Assembly (NCBI GenBank): GCA_003640385.1
Contig: RCAB01000404.1
Location: 1 to 59,777 of the forward strand
Origin: Setaria digitata
Taxonomy: Eukaryota; Nematoda; Chromadorea; Rhabditida; Setariidae
Length of the DNA stretch: 59,777 nt
Direction of reading: 5' to 3'
Each line of letters opens with the position of its first letter. Within the stretch, counting starts at the first letter, position 1. The position numbers and the translations under genes are program-made. A model generated the notes under the pieces. The model searched no databases. It was not told where the DNA came from and saw only the letters and a list, made by a program, of their open reading frames with translations. Below, in pieces: positions 24,563 to 38,955 of the stretch.

Positions 24563-27523
24563 ATGAATCGAATGAGCCAGATGGTACGACATTCTAGTGC
24601 CTGGGATAGATCCAGGACTCAATCTGAGGATTCTGTAATCACCGAGCGGAAAATTAGTGAGAGTGCCATTGAACTGGAAACACGAAGTGTCAGTGTTGTT
24701 CCACTTGATTTCGATACAGAAGCACCAACAGAAGCTAGTCGACGTAAAGAACGTCTACTAAATGCGTTGAAAAGAGAGGTGAGGGATGTTTTCTCAAATA
24801 TTTAAGTCTTATTCGTATTAAATCTTCCAATAAGATGTATATATTGTGATGCAAATTTTTAGGTTAAAATCATCATGGAAGAATCTGTAAATAGAAAATC
24901 GATCAGCGCTAAGAGTACATATGTCACGTCACTATGCGGTGCGGTTAAGTTTGAATTTAACTCCACTCATATTATCATACTACTCAGGTGGAAAAAGAAC
25001 TGTTTGTAGTACTTCAGGTTTCAAAAATGGAATTTTTAAATTTGTAGCTGAATAAGCTGTCAAATATTTAGCGGCGGTAGAACAGTGTTTATTAGATGGC
25101 CTAAAACGTCGTTTGCTTGGACTATTTGGCGGACGTTCAACTTATGCTCTTCTCCATAACATATCCAAGTTTTGTCCGGAAGCAGCAGCAGTATTGACAT
25201 TAACTATAAAAGCTCATGACGATGAAGTCGAGTATGCTTTATAGATTCGCTTTTATATCTTTGATTCTTCGTTGTTTCTAATGGAATTAAATAAAATAAG
25301 GAATAAATTACGGCAGCAATAAGGCCTTTCCTAATGAATAGTAATACTTTTTGGTATTACAAATGAGAATCATCCCTCACTCTCATGATTTCTTTCACTA
25401 AGACTAAGAATATAAATCAAGTCTGCTTTTGTTTATTTTGGTTGGCTAAGGTGTTTATTTATTAGGTCATGTCCATCACATTATTTATGGATTAGATTCG
25501 CACTACTAGCAAAAAGATTACCAGCAATCATTGGATTCATTCATAGCTCTGTGCAGTAAGTTTTCCTTATCAGTTTGGAAGGATTTCAGTCGAGGACAGT
25601 TAATTGCAAATGATAACATTAAAGTTTTCGTCTAATGAGAGAGCACTTTCTGACTAGCAGTTGTGATAGACAGTTAGAAAATGAAAAAAGACTAGATAAG
25701 TCTATTTTTGCAAATTTCTTCTTTCAAAAGAGAAAGATTTTGTAGCTGCCGACGATACTACGAGAAGAACGCACTAATGTTGGATGCTGCTAAGGGGGGT
25801 GTTGTTGCAGCCTTACTAGGTTTGTTGTTTTTCCTTAGTTCACAAGAAATTCCTTCATTTCGCACTCTTCTAAGCTCTTAGTTTTGTTCTTGTACCTGAA
25901 TCTTCTATAACATTAAGATGAATTGAGCTTCTATCAAGACTAAGCAGAAGTTAGCTAGCTTCAAAAACGAAGAAAAAGACAGATTCAGGAGTTTAAATAG
26001 ATTGGAAAAAGCCCGACTAACCGATTTAAATGAATAGCATATGAAATAAACTTTTTAAAAGTTTCTATATTTAAATGATTTTAACTAGTGCATACAAAGT
26101 TTCCCATAAATTTCATTTTCAACTAAAAGAATTGTTTTTCCTTTCCATCTTATCCCACTTTTGTTAATGTCTGAGTTGTGTAGCACTGTGATTGTTTCGA
26201 ATACTAATTTAAATGAAAACATGCATGTGTATGAATTCTTAAGTGTCGCATATCTTACCTTTGCTTTGACTTTCTCACCTGGAAATGAAATCGAATGGAG
26301 GACCCTAGTTCAAGATCATAATCAATAAGAAGTAGTGCTTTATGAGTCTATGCATATGAATTGTAATAAAAGGGTGAGAATTATTTCATTTGAAATTATA
26401 ATGATATATTTTAACATCAATCCCCTATCAGCTTTTTGATTAAATGGTCCAGGTGACTAACTCTTGATTTTAATGACTATGAAAGAGGTAAACTCACGGC
26501 ATAAATCGATAATAATTTTACTAATGAACAACGAAGTCGCTTCTGTTTACAGTTAAGAAATTGAAATGACAATGGTGATAATAAGAGAGGAAGGAGGATG
26601 AGGAAAAGCCATTGACTATGTAGAGAGTATCTTTGATTAAAGTTTGGATAGAGTTCAAAAAAGAAGATCCTTAAAGTGTGATTCAAAGGATGCATTCTTA
26701 TCAATCTGCCTGGACCCCCTATTATCTTTGGGCTGTGAACCAAAAAGTGCAAAACTTGGCTGAAGCAAAAAATTTGCCAAGAAAAAAAATGCGGAGAAAT
26801 GGGGCACATTCAATATTTGTTGAGAAGACAAAGCTACAGCTAATCATAATGCAAAACCCCTAATTTTGCTGATGATTGATGATGATGACAATGACGGGAT
26901 TGACGATGTTGATAACGATGATGATGATGATGATGACGATAGTGGTGATATGGTTGATTGATGATGTTGATGCCAATTTCTTCGTTTTTTTCATCCTTTA
27001 AAGTTTATTTGCTTAATCGAAAAGAGTAAGAGTAACTTTATGATGATATTTCTTTTTATAGTAGCTTTTTAAACTGCTAAACTTCAAGTTTATCCATCAC
27101 TATCGGCCTTTTTGGCACTTTGCCAAAAATTTTTTTCTTTCTTGTTATTTTTCAGTTTTAATTAATACCATCTTAGAAGCCTTTTAATGAATCCCAAAGC
27201 TTAAAAATAGTATTTTAAGATAGTAAAATGCACCTTAAGTAATTCATCACAGGAAAAATTAAATCAGTCACCGAAAAATCAGTTTCTCTTTTGCATTCCT
27301 CTTGTTCAAAAACGAATATTAATGGAGGATATGACAAGAACTAATTTTGATCGAAGATGTGATCGTTATGTTGAGGTGATAGTTTGTGAAGTGGAATTTC
27401 ATCAAATTGCTGACTGTGATAGTGTAAAGTGCTGTTTCTAACGAAGCAATGCTAAATGATATCGATTATAATAAGAATTGATGAATATTTAATTCAATTC
27501 AGTATATCTTTATTTAACCCTGT

Positions 27524-27593
<70 letters not shown>

Positions 27594-30500
27594 CTATTTT
27601 ATAATGACTAACTAACTGAAACTTATAAATGCATAGCATAAGCATAATTAGCCAAGACTAACAACTAATATATAACCATACGTTAAATGAAACTAACTCA
27701 GCGCCTGTTTTATCGATAGAAAAAATGATTACATGATGTTTATCAAATATTAATTAAAACTAATGATAAATAAACAAATTGCGAAACTTTATATAAAACT
27801 GTTTAAAAAAAAATTTGTAATGTTCAACATGGAGTCAAGGAAAGGTTACCTTCCATTTTAGAATCCTTTTAGTTAGGAATACGTTCTTATTTATGTGGGA
27901 TACAACTTGACATGATCGTCCTAATAATAGATGACATGTTGCATAACCTAATCACCTGAGACTTCGTTTTTAACGCATAACTTTGACAGATTCTAAATTT
28001 ATTCAAATAATAAATTTCACATTTTAGAATTCAATTTCAGTTCACTTTTGAACTGCGGGAGAGGAAGTTTGGGTTAATTTTCTGCCTAAGAAGAGAAAAA
28101 TAATAATTAGGAAGCCGTAAGTTGTATAAAGGCTTCGCTTAATGTTGCTTTTTCATGATGAATAAAAGTAAAAAGCTCAAATAAGGAATATTAGTCATCA
28201 ATTCTATTTCATCTTCCCTCTCACCATTAATTACTTTAGCTTTGTCATTTGTTCTATAGTATTCCAGATAACTTCTTTATCAAAATACTTTAGAAGTTCC
28301 TTGTTGTTGCATACGACAAAACAATACATTATATTATCTATTGAAATCATTCCCATTAAAAATATGTTATCCTTTATTCCTTCCTATTCACACCTATTTT
28401 CCCCAATCACCAAAAATAAAACTGCAGAATTTCCAATAAAATGATGATGGAGGAGAAGCATCATTCTTGCTTAACAAAGTTAGCATAAAATGAAAAAATT
28501 TCAAGAATTAGTTTTCTGTTTGATAGTTCTGTTTGAACGCTATTTATCATGCAAATTAGTTATCAGAATTAGCAAATATCTAACAAGGCATCTGCAAAAT
28601 TGAATTAGCTTCTGTCTCCAGACTTTCATTAAGCTTCCAAATATGTGCTTCAACTTTCTAAATTGTTATACAGAAGAAGTTTCATTACAAAAGTGCTCCA
28701 AATTATTGTATCGCCACTGTACCACTTAATTAATTAGTCATTTCGACTTATGATCTTTGCTGCTTTCATGCAAAGAACAAACATCTCAGAGATTCGTTAA
28801 ACTTTATGATGATTTAATTATAGTTGGTCCATGTGCAATTGATTACACAATGATGGAGCATCATTATGACCCGTACGAAGAACCGTTGGCAGGTGAACTG
28901 GTAGAACGACACCGCAATATTCATTCCTGTTCAGCCACTCCACCAACTCCCAAAAGACCTCCACTAACGGTATGTCTAGGCTTATTTTGGTTCCCTTCAT
29001 TGGGTAAGGACACGAGAGTGTTAAACAGCATTGAAGTAGAAGAAAAGTTTCGTCGCCACCACTTGTGTTTCTAAGTGATCGGACAAGGCGCTAACGTTCC
29101 ACGTGAAATTCGTGATTGTTCTAGGTGATGAAACGTGGAAATAGCATCGTAAGTAGCGTTGATAGCTGTTCATCACCGGTCTGTACGTTTGGACGTGACT
29201 ATGTGTATTCCTTGCATCAGAACGTGAAGGCATCTTTGTTGTACGGTAAGAATAATGTCACCGCGGCTATATCGCCCGATGGACCACCAATGAAAGGCTA
29301 CCTATCACTGCATCAGAATTCACCTGGAAATCTCACTGTCAAATGGTCACCCAATCAGCTGATGCATTCAAGGTATTGTTACTTTTATATACTTGTCAAC
29401 TAATCTGTCTGATTATTTCTTATCAGCCACTGTGTTCATTTATATTCTTTTCTTGTCAACTATTTGTTGCACATCAAAGGGGTGAAATTACTGTTTGTTG
29501 CTAATAACTGTATGGTTCCAGCTCGCAACCATCCTCAGCTTCCTATGATTATCTTCCCTGTGATAATGATTGGCTTTGGAGGCATATTATCAACATCAAT
29601 ATTAATGATATCATTTATGTTCATATACATCAATACAGTTTGTTTCTTATCATTGAATTCATATTAACCAAAATTTGTTATCAGTTCATTATCGACTTTC
29701 ACCTTTTAGCAAAGAGAGATGTCAGAGTGCACTATGAACCTGTTGGCCATAGTGTTTTCTGCTGTGGTCATTAGCTTAAGGTCGGTGTAATGGTATGCAA
29801 ACAAGAAGTTAGCAGTTAAGTCACTAATTAATCAATTTGATAGTGAGAGTTTAGTTGCACAATTCAGATGAAAATTCGCCAACAACACTGATTTTCGTCG
29901 GAGGTGATGGTGTTCAACATTCACCGATGCAATTCCCAGCAGGCCATCATCTGCTCGCCTTTCTGTCTTGTCTCGAAAGTGGTTTAGCGCCGTATAATCG
30001 ACTCGACCCACCCTTGTGGTTTTCCAAACACAAAGGTTCTATTTTATTGCGGAATCCTAAAATTAATTTTTTTTAATCCCACGAAAAAGTTGAATGATAG
30101 GTACAACTAACAATTCCTTTATAAACAATGTATTGATTTGTTCCGCACCTTAAAAGAGAATTAATCCTTGCCTCAACTTCAAATTAATGATTAATATTTT
30201 AAATTGATAGATTAAATCAATAGCTGCAGTTCGTTAAAGCTTGTCAGTAAATTCGATTTTATCGTAAAAAAAAAATTCAATGTTCTATGTAATAATAACT
30301 TTTAAATGGTTTTGTTAAGAATCCCTCTCAGTGGGTAAAATTTAAGGCAAAATATTGCCGAAATTGCGGCGCAAAAGCATAACAAACGATTCAAACACAA
30401 GTTGTGGAGAAGGCGACAAATTACAGGATTATGTATTTCGTGTAGTACCAACCTCGGCGCCACCTTTAATACTCAGTGAGCCAAATGATCTAGATGAAAA

Positions 30501-33500
30501 TATGATCCGTGGAATATCCGCAGTTAATGATTCGATCGTTAAAATGAGGTATAAGAAAATTGATGCTTAAAAATTTATGTTATGCTATTCCTAAAGACAG
30601 TTTGACCGAAGATGGAAGATTTAATTTCTGAAAAGAAAGACAGCATCTAAAATAATGCAAATACCTTTTAATAAAGTTATGAATTAACTGGCAGTTGCGT
30701 TTACTTTTAATGCTTCCAGAAAAAGAGATGAAAAACGAACGTTGAGTGAAAGTGAAGTGAACGAACTTATGAGGTTAGTTGGAAATGTACCGTATTTACA
30801 TGGCAAGAATATTGTCACCTGCAATTTTAGATTTGGAACTTTCACTTATAGAGCTATATGCTGATATGTGGACTAGTACTAAGCAGTTCATTTTAGAATA
30901 ATTAACTCTGATAATTTAGAACAGTAAAAATTGTGTGAATATCAGATAAGACAATAACTATTCAATAATTCGAAAGCGACAAAGATTAATATTGTCAGAA
31001 AGACAAATCACAAAAAAAAGTTCCATGATTTAAGTGCAAAAGTGTAAAAGAAAGTAGTTTAGACAATTCGCATAATTATTTGTAACTGCTTTACAGTATT
31101 TGTTTCAATAAATTTCATAAAAACTATCTGGACTTGCAGGCAGAATTTCAAAAAAGCGTGTTCCTCCATGAGAATGCAAATTTTGGCTCGAACTTTTTAT
31201 GGATGCAAGTTTCAGTCTCAAGTTTACTTTTACCATTTATAGAAGTAGCAATCTTTTCTTGTAACTTCATTAATCATGATTATTGGACAGCAATTTTGGT
31301 TTGCCTTTCCTGCTATATCAATTTTAATCTATAAGTTATCTCTTTTTTCTTACTTTTTTAAATAAAAATCATTAATTTTGAAATTTCATTGCAGTGTGAA
31401 ATGGTTAATGATAAGTTTTTAGGGTTAGCATATTGCGGACATTTGCGTACTATTCGAAACCATCTTTCTTGTTTGGTCGACTCGAAAACGGTAGTAGAGG
31501 AAGCGACTAGCCCTGTTAATGAAGATTTCTGGACAGAGTGCCGGAATTTGAAATCTGTTCGTGTTTTCTTCAAAATTTGTCTTTATTATTTAATTTCCTA
31601 AAATATTGCTTCATCAGGCAAAGTTGGAGAAGGAATTCTTATCGAGAACTTATCGATTTGGCATCAAAGGAAATGAGCCTTATATGCTGCGACGTAAGGT
31701 ATGGCCATATCTGTTAGGCCTGGTAAACTGGACACAAGATTTCGAACAGCTGAAGAATTCGTATCGCGCGAAGTATTACAATGATGTAGTGGAATGGGAA
31801 AAAATCGAAAAAATTATTCGAGAACGTGATCAAGAAGCATTCATAGCTGGTTAGCAAGTTTACTTTTTTTTTGCAACCAAATCTAAAAAAAGAGCTTTTT
31901 CTCAAAAGTAAATTTAAGATGAAGCTAATTAGACAGAAGCCATGTTCACTTTGCACAATACTTTACAAATTAGATCTCTAACTTGTTCTATGAGATTTGA
32001 TACTTTTCTTTGTTTTAAGTTGTACTAAATTTGTTGTTTTTACTCTTTCGCGTAATTTCTGATGACACAAACGAACTTTTTATTTACGATATAAAAGTAA
32101 ATTTGTAGAAAATCATAAAACAGGCCTGTTGAGAAAGAATATATAATATGAAGCTAAAAAATCAAATTTGAAACCTAATTTGCATGAGATCATTTAATTA
32201 AGATGCTTTTAGCGCGAATTAGATATCGAGCGTGTAAACTTGGATCAAACATATCACTACAAGAAACATCCTTGAATAATGAAGTATTTGAAGAGAGTGA
32301 TGAAGCGCATGGTGACGGGAAAATTAACAAAGAAGTAGGCTTTACTGCATCGAATATAGTAAAACCACACAAAAAACTTCGATAGTTTACGCAACTTTAA
32401 TATGCTATTTTGTACACAATTTTAATCAGCGGTCATGTCAGCTCTCTTTCTGCTATCTTTCCGGAAAATTAATTAGCCATTTTTGAGGAAATTACAGGAA
32501 GATGTGGTAGCAAAATTCAGCGCCAATCTTCATCGTATTGAAAAGGATGTGGAACGTTGTGATCGAAGTTCGACTTATTTTGCAAAAAAAGAAAACCTAC
32601 AGAAGTTAAAAACAATTATGTGTACTTATGTATGGCGAAATTTGAACGAAGGTTATACACAGGGTATGTGCGATCTAGTAGCTCCGTTACTGGTCATCCT
32701 TGATGATGGTATGTCTAATTACTTCTAATTATTGCTAATTGTTCGAAGACTATATGACTTGTAACAGATTGTTTGCTCAAGTAACAAATTGATTATTGGT
32801 GTGAAACTATTCTCTACAAGCAAATACTTTTCAAACTGTGCGACAGTCATAATGCAAAGCTAACATAGAAATTACGATGAGATATGCTGATGAGTGCTAG
32901 AGACTGAAAGTTTATAGAATCATTGGTATTGGCATGCTTTGACCGCTTAATGTATCGAATGAAACAGAACTTTCCGCAGAGAACCGGAATGGATGATAAT
33001 CTTGCTTATATGAATTCTCTTCTACAGGTTACATTCTCCTTCAGATTAACATTTTCCGGAAAAGACTGCATTCCTAATAAATCACTGAAACTTATAAAGT
33101 TTTGCTCTTCTGGAATTTGACTACATTTATTTCAGGTGATGGATCCGGAATTTTTTGAATACATAGCTGAAAATGGTGATGCAACACATCTCTCTTTTAC
33201 TTATCGATGGTTTCTGCTTGACTTTAAGAGAGGTTTTCCTTTTCCGTGACCGATTTGCAAAATACCGTTCATTGGTTAATATTTCTAACATTTGCAAATA
33301 AAACATCTGGTGAATAAACTGACCAAGTGAAGTTCAACAAACAATTTAGACTAATTTTTCTTTTTTTTTTTTTTCAGAATTAACCTATTCACAAGTTTTC
33401 CGGGTTTGGGAGGTAATCTGGGCAGCATCTTCACTCGTTACCACTCATTTCCATCTGTTCTTCGCTCTGGCAATGATCATCGCCTATCGTCATATAATTA

Positions 33501-33934
33501 TTGACAATCGGATGGATTTCACCGATGTTATCAAATTTTATAACGGTAAATAAAATGAAGTCCCAATATTCATTATGAATATCGGTTCCATTAATCTGTT
33601 GGAATCTTTAATTCTCTCTAAAATAAGACGATAAAGTATCAAAACAGTCCAGTTGTCGGGACACTTCATTTCCGCAAGTTCTAGGAAGTTTTTTCAAATA
33701 CTTGAATATCAGTTTTTTGTTATATTATCGTTTAATTTTAAATTTGGTCAAACTTGGAGAGTTATGATTTCATTGTCCTATACTGCTCTTACCTTTATAT
33801 GATGAGTCTAATCAAAACTAAGATTTGTAGAAATGGCGGAAAGACACAACGTGGACGAACTTTTGGATTCTGCTCGTAATCTTCTGGAACGCTTACAAGC
33901 AATTATTATGGAACTTGAACAAGTCAAGAACTGA
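24563..33934 (+). CDS. tbc-8: RUN and TBC domain Rab GTPase-activating protein (TBC-8 / SGSM1-2 type)
   Basis: Twenty exons join in phase to 930 aa: 24563-24778, 24863-24938, 25072-25231, 25466-25555, 25746-25819, 28824-28969, 29125-29372, 29522-29637, 29868-30035, 30347-30548, 30720-30773, 31140-31204, 31423-31556, 31618-31849, 32213-32334, 32498-32708, 32918-33027, 33136-33232, 33378-33545, 33831-33934. The N-terminal RUN domain covers roughly residues 60-210. A middle module carries YVYSLHQN and LDPPLWF. The C-terminal TBC domain keeps both catalytic fingers: Arg721 in IEKDVER and Gln756 in YTQ. It should therefore be an active Rab-GAP. C. elegans TBC-8 works with RAB-2 in dense-core vesicle maturation. 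Oddities: a GC donor at 31205, an AAG acceptor before 30347, a weak donor after 24938 and a 3-kb intron 5. The first in-frame ATG is used as start. Confidence 0.92.
26867..26973 (+). repeat. GAT/ATG-rich degenerate repeat
   Basis: Repeated GATGAT and GATTGA triplets lie inside TBC intron 5. It is not coding in the gene model. Confidence 0.75.
27529..27592 (+). repeat. (CA)32 microsatellite
   Basis: An uninterrupted CA run of 64 bases in TBC intron 5, likely polymorphic. Confidence 0.95.
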
Positions 33935-36228
33935 GTTCGGTCATCACAGAGCTCTGCATTGAAAATTTGAAATTTTGTCACTTATGCTACTTTTTATCCA
34001 TTTGCTTATCCAAAAATTAAAGCAATTCTTTTAATTTTAATAGAAAAGAGGTTCTAGTGCTTCATCCTACAAAAAATTTCTTCATTATGCAGAATAATTA
34101 TAAGGTATTGTAGTATACAAAACTTAGATCAAGGAAAGGAGATTTTTCAAAGCTAGAGTTAGGTAACTAAATTGACGATGAACCTTTTCCTTGGAGCTAT
34201 GAGTCGATCTTCAAGAACGGCAACAATTTTGTAGGATTTCTAATGTCTAGAAATCAGTAATTATAAATTTTCTGCGAACAAATGCGGCGTTAATGGATTC
34301 TTAAGAGACCGAAAATCCGGTATTTAAATGACAGGAAGACTAGAAAATTCAATTCAGAAGCCTCTGTTTAACCTTAATAGCCTTAAATCAGTGACACAAA
34401 CAGTAGTTTAGATAAGGAGCTATAACAGTTTAATAATTTTTACAGCAAATCAATGGCTATATTATGTTCCTAAAGCTAATTTACAAAATGTTATTTTCAA
34501 CAATCAAATATTATCAATTTATTCCTATCATATCAGTGATACAGCGATCTGTCCTTCTGTGATTTCAGTTTTTCTATTTCTCTTTATCAGTTGTTGTCTA
34601 TAATGTGTTTCGCTTACGTTATCATTTCTAAAATTCTTTTCCATTCTGACTGAACAGATAATCAGACAACTATAGACATAATCATTAGGATATTATTTTC
34701 TGAGTCGATTTTGGTAGAGTTCTATTTCTTAAGTGCTGTAACTATCATTCAATATGGTTTAAAAATATAAAATAAACCTTCCTTTGTTTAGCCTTCTGGC
34801 AGGAGAAGTTGAATGATATAATGTTACAGATCAAGAAATTAAAAAGTTTGAACAAATCAGAAAGCTATAAATTTTATTGTCACTGATGTAAGGATTAAAA
34901 ATGCAACATATAAGCGATATTTATTTCAAAACGATGTGAATCAGAAAAAAAAAATTGTAATTAAATTCTATCCCTTTAATTAGTTGAAAAATAATAGGAA
35001 TGATTCAGAATGATATGCTATCCCTGGAAGGAGGATGCTGTAATTTCAAGATTATAACTAACTGAGTAATAGTGGAAGATTGAATTATCTTTGTCTGCTT
35101 CAGGTGCGGTAATTTTCTTCCATCTGCAGTTCATCCTACTTCCTTCTTCTGGAATTTGGACACAAATTGTTCATGTCTGTCGTTGTTCATGAATGGTGAC
35201 ATTTATATATTAGACTAAATTTATTTTCCATTCAAGTTTTCTATTTCAACCTCACTTTGTATCACTTTGGGCTGTTTTGTTCTTGCTTGGAAAAACAAAA
35301 ATAAATCAGCAGTTTCATCAGTTAACGAAGATCGTATTACTGAAATTAGTACCACTTGAAATACTGGGAATTTCTGGGATGCAGCGAAGTTTGAAAAGCA
35401 ATGTAAAAAATTTTAACAGTTATTTAAGTTATTTAAAAATTCCCTTGTAAACTGAAAGCTGCATGTATTTTTTTGGAAACATTATAGTACTTTTCACCGT
35501 GTGCAGTGGCTTAACATATTAATTATCCTTACAGTAGACAAAGTAATCGGAATTATATTAAAAATCAAACAAAAATTTATTCCTACTGCTTTAAAATGAT
35601 ATTTATAGTGCACTTCCTTATAACTCAAAATTTGCTGGTGCTATCCTAGTGTTCTGTTTCCTGAAGAAACATAAAAGCATTTGTTTTCTTTATATTCAAG
35701 ATTAAGAAATAAGTCTTTAGGAAATCCAAAAAAGCCTTCATTCTGAAAAATTAGCAGTGAAAAAATCTTTGAAAGAAAATGAGTCAACAGAATAAGGCAT
35801 TGCTAAACAAACATATTCCACCAAAAAACAATTCCTACAATGAAAAATGCATGATGTTTTTTGACAATTTCACAGTAAAATATGCAATTTAGAAGTCATA
35901 AAAACATACATAATAAAGTAATCCAGTGGAAAAAATTGTTTCAAACAGAAAAACGACAGAGAGCTGCTTGCTAATGTGTAAATATGACAGAGCAGTTTGG
36001 TGAAAATCATGCAGCATGCAGCACGCAATGTGGCATGCATTTCAAATTGCATCGAAATTTCACATTGCAAGAAGAACTTAGTGATTGAAATATCTTGGCT
36101 ATCTTAGCTTCTTTTTTTTTCTGGGAAATTTATTTCGTTTAATTTTGTTATTTTAAGCAAACATCACACAGCTCTTCAAATTTCGCAATTGATTCATTTT
36201 TTTCCGGTATTTTTCAGTTTCTGGAAGC
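33935..36228. other. Intergenic region, TBC gene to AKR gene
   Basis: About 2.3 kb of AT-rich sequence. I see no coding frame, repeat array or RNA gene. It should contain the TBC 3' UTR and the AKR promoter. A TTTTCAG just before the AKR ATG (ending at 36217) could be a trans-splice acceptor or the end of a 5' intron. Confidence 0.5.
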
Positions 36229-38955
36229 ATGCAGCAGCACAAACATCAGTTATATACAATGTCGATTGTACGTGGTTATTCAATTTCTGCTCAGAAGGAG
36301 AAGGATGATGCCAAATTAAAAAAGGTGCTGCAACACATTCAGTTTTAGCCAATTATTTCTACTTCCTGTATCAAAAGCTTTCTTTATGAACAGGTAAAGA
36401 ATAACACATCATCGCCAGCAATCAGCATTCGCGATTATCAGATATCCAAAGGCCATGAAATGTCATATCGTCAACTTGGAATGACACCTATCAAAGTTTC
36501 AATCATAGCATTTGGTATGATAAAAAGTAAATTAATAAAACTAAGTTTGACTTAAGAATTATCAGATTATATTTCTGTTGAGGATGTGGAGCAATCGGTG
36601 GATTGTTTGGAGATTTCAAAGGTAATCTAGAGAAACTCTTATATGAAGCATTCAGAAACGGGATTAATTATATTGATACTGGATATTGGTATGGTCAAGC
36701 TAGATCTGAAGAACTTCTTGGACAAGTAATTTGTTTTCGACCATTTATTTTTCAAACCTTGGAACTTTTAATCTGATTAACAGTATCTTCCTTTTTGAGA
36801 AATATTTCTAGGCACTAAAGAAAATCCCACGACAGAACTATTACATCAGCACCAAAATAGGCCGATTCGAATTAGATTTCTCTAGGGCTTATGATTATCG
36901 AGCTGATGTCCTTCTCGAACAGCTTACAATGAGCCTAAAGAGACTGAAACTAGATTATGTAGACATTTGTTACTTACAGGTTTGATTTTAGACGTATTGA
37001 ATTGTTAATTTTTCTGCATCGTATTGGAAATGAATCTAAACTTTTTACTTTCCTCCCATCATCTTCAGGTGCTAGCTTACGTAAATCATATTCTTTTTTC
37101 AGCAACGCTTCAAGCAATTTTGCTGTCTATCATTGATTTGAGTAGTTCTATCATTCCTCACCTTCCAAATATGAAGCATATTACATAAAAACCTTTCAGT
37201 TTCGGCATATCTTATTTTAATGTTTTGCTGATATTATCAGTCAGTATGAAATAATGAAAATTTCTGTACTGAATAAGAGTGACAAAACAAAAAAAATACA
37301 CAGGTGGTTAGATTTGTCGTGCTGCTAGACGAAAGTTAAGCTAAATTTGTCAATCTAAAAATGAAAAAAACAAACAAACAAACATTTAAAAAGAAAATAG
37401 TTGTGAATTGAATTTTTTTCAAGATATGTTTAATATAAGTTTCATTTTCTCGTTTATTTATCTTCTCAGCTTTAATCAGTTCTCACTTCCTCAATTACTT
37501 TATTCGTAGTTACGAAATACTGATTTCAACATGTTAGCCGAAACAATATTCAATGAATCATTGGAAGCATTACGAATAGCCAAAGTTACTGGCAGGACAA
37601 GATATATTGGCTTAGCTGCATATACACTTCGGAATATAATGTAGGCAAGGAACTCCTTCCTAGTTATATTTTCAAAATAATTCGACACCAATATGGTTCT
37701 ATCTTGCCACATTTCAGTAAGATTAACGTACTCTCATCTAACAGGTTATCTTGGATTTGAAACTTTTACAGCTATGTACTGGAGAAAAGTGATTTAAAAA
37801 TAGACGTTGTGATGACGTACGGCAGAGCGACGCTTTGTGATAATTCATTGGGTGAATACAGACATCGTTTCGAGGTCAGCCATTTAGTGTTAAAAAATTT
37901 CAAAATTATATTAAAAAAGTAGTTAAGCTCTGACTGATATTATGAAGTGGATAATATTATTCCATCGTGAAGCTACAATTACAACTTTTTTAATAAATTA
38001 ACTATCTTATGAATTTGAAAGAGTTTATCATTCAGCCAAGTTTAAACTCATCTTTTTCCAAGTGAGCAAATTTTTAGCTAAATGGTGTGGCTATTGTGAA
38101 TGGTGCACCGCTATCAATGGGACTTCTAACTGATAAAGGACCACCACAATGGCACCCTGCACCGTCAACTGTTCTTCGAACTGCTTCTGAAGCTGCTTAT
38201 TACTGTAAGGTCAGGATGATTACTTTCCTCACTCATTTGATATGCGGTGGAACTTCCTAGAAGTTGAAATCCTGGCTTGATGAGATTAAAAAAACAAACC
38301 AGCTCGAAACTGCAATATTGAATTTCTCCATGACTATGAAAAATTTTCCAAACGCTTCTAAAATTTCAAAACTCTTACATTCCCCACAAAACTTAAAGAT
38401 CAAAAAGTAAACAAATCTTTCGTTGAAAATCAAGCAAGAAATTGATGTTAAATATGCAGGCAAATTCAGAACAGAGGAATCTCAGTATCAAAGCTCGCCA
38501 TTGATTATGCTACTCAGTTTCCCGGTATCAGTACATGTCTGGTTGGTGTAAAAAGTATGAACCACCTTCTGCAGTGCTTGCAAATAGCGAATTGCGACAG
38601 CTTGACAAGTGATGAAGGACGAATTCGAAATAGAATCTATCGCAGGTAAATTATTTCATGTAGACCAATATAAATTGACAAGAAATCACCCAACAAAATT
38701 TCTTTTAAAATGCCTTTTGACAGTTAATTGCCTCTGAAGAACGTCTTTCACGCTATTACAGTCTCAATATGATACAAATATCATAATTCAAACTTTATCG
38801 TCCAATCTTAGTTCAGTTTATTTCATTTTAGATACTTTGACAAAGTGAACAATGCCAACTGGGAAAACACAGATTTGTATACCTACTGGAAACGTATGGA
38901 ACATAAAAACTGGAGCAAAACTTTCAAAAAACACAGCCGCTTACAATTAAATTAG
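36229..38955 (+). CDS. Aldo/keto reductase, L-galactose dehydrogenase-like, catalytic His replaced by Gln
   Basis: Nine exons join in phase to 397 aa: 36229-36324, 36394-36514, 36583-36725, 36812-36979, 37510-37640, 37772-37874, 38078-38209, 38470-38645, 38832-38955. After a leader of about 50 residues the core begins YRQLGMTPIKVSIIAFG. NYIDTGYWYG supplies Asp104 and Tyr109 of the AKR catalytic tetrad and STKIG supplies Lys135. The strand YVDICYLQ ends with Gln176 where the family normally has His. PLSMGLLTDKGPPQWHPAP is the strongest marker of the L-galactose-dehydrogenase-like group. Members oxidise or reduce sugars or carbonyls with NAD(P). The leader is not clearly a signal or targeting peptide. 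The gene converges with the RRN3-like gene. Loss of the His may lower or change activity (inference). Confidence 0.87.

Larger units (their letters stand above)
25820..28823 (+). other. Intron 5 of the TBC gene, about 3 kb
   Basis: Homologues run straight across this junction (ALL then VGPCAIDY), so no exon is missing. It contains the GAT-rich and (CA)n tracts listed separately. Open frames at 26477-26863 look random. Confidence 0.75.

Noticed and set aside
26477..26863. Overlapping frames in TBC intron 5
   Set aside because: The flanking exons join directly in all homologues I can recall, and the peptides look random.
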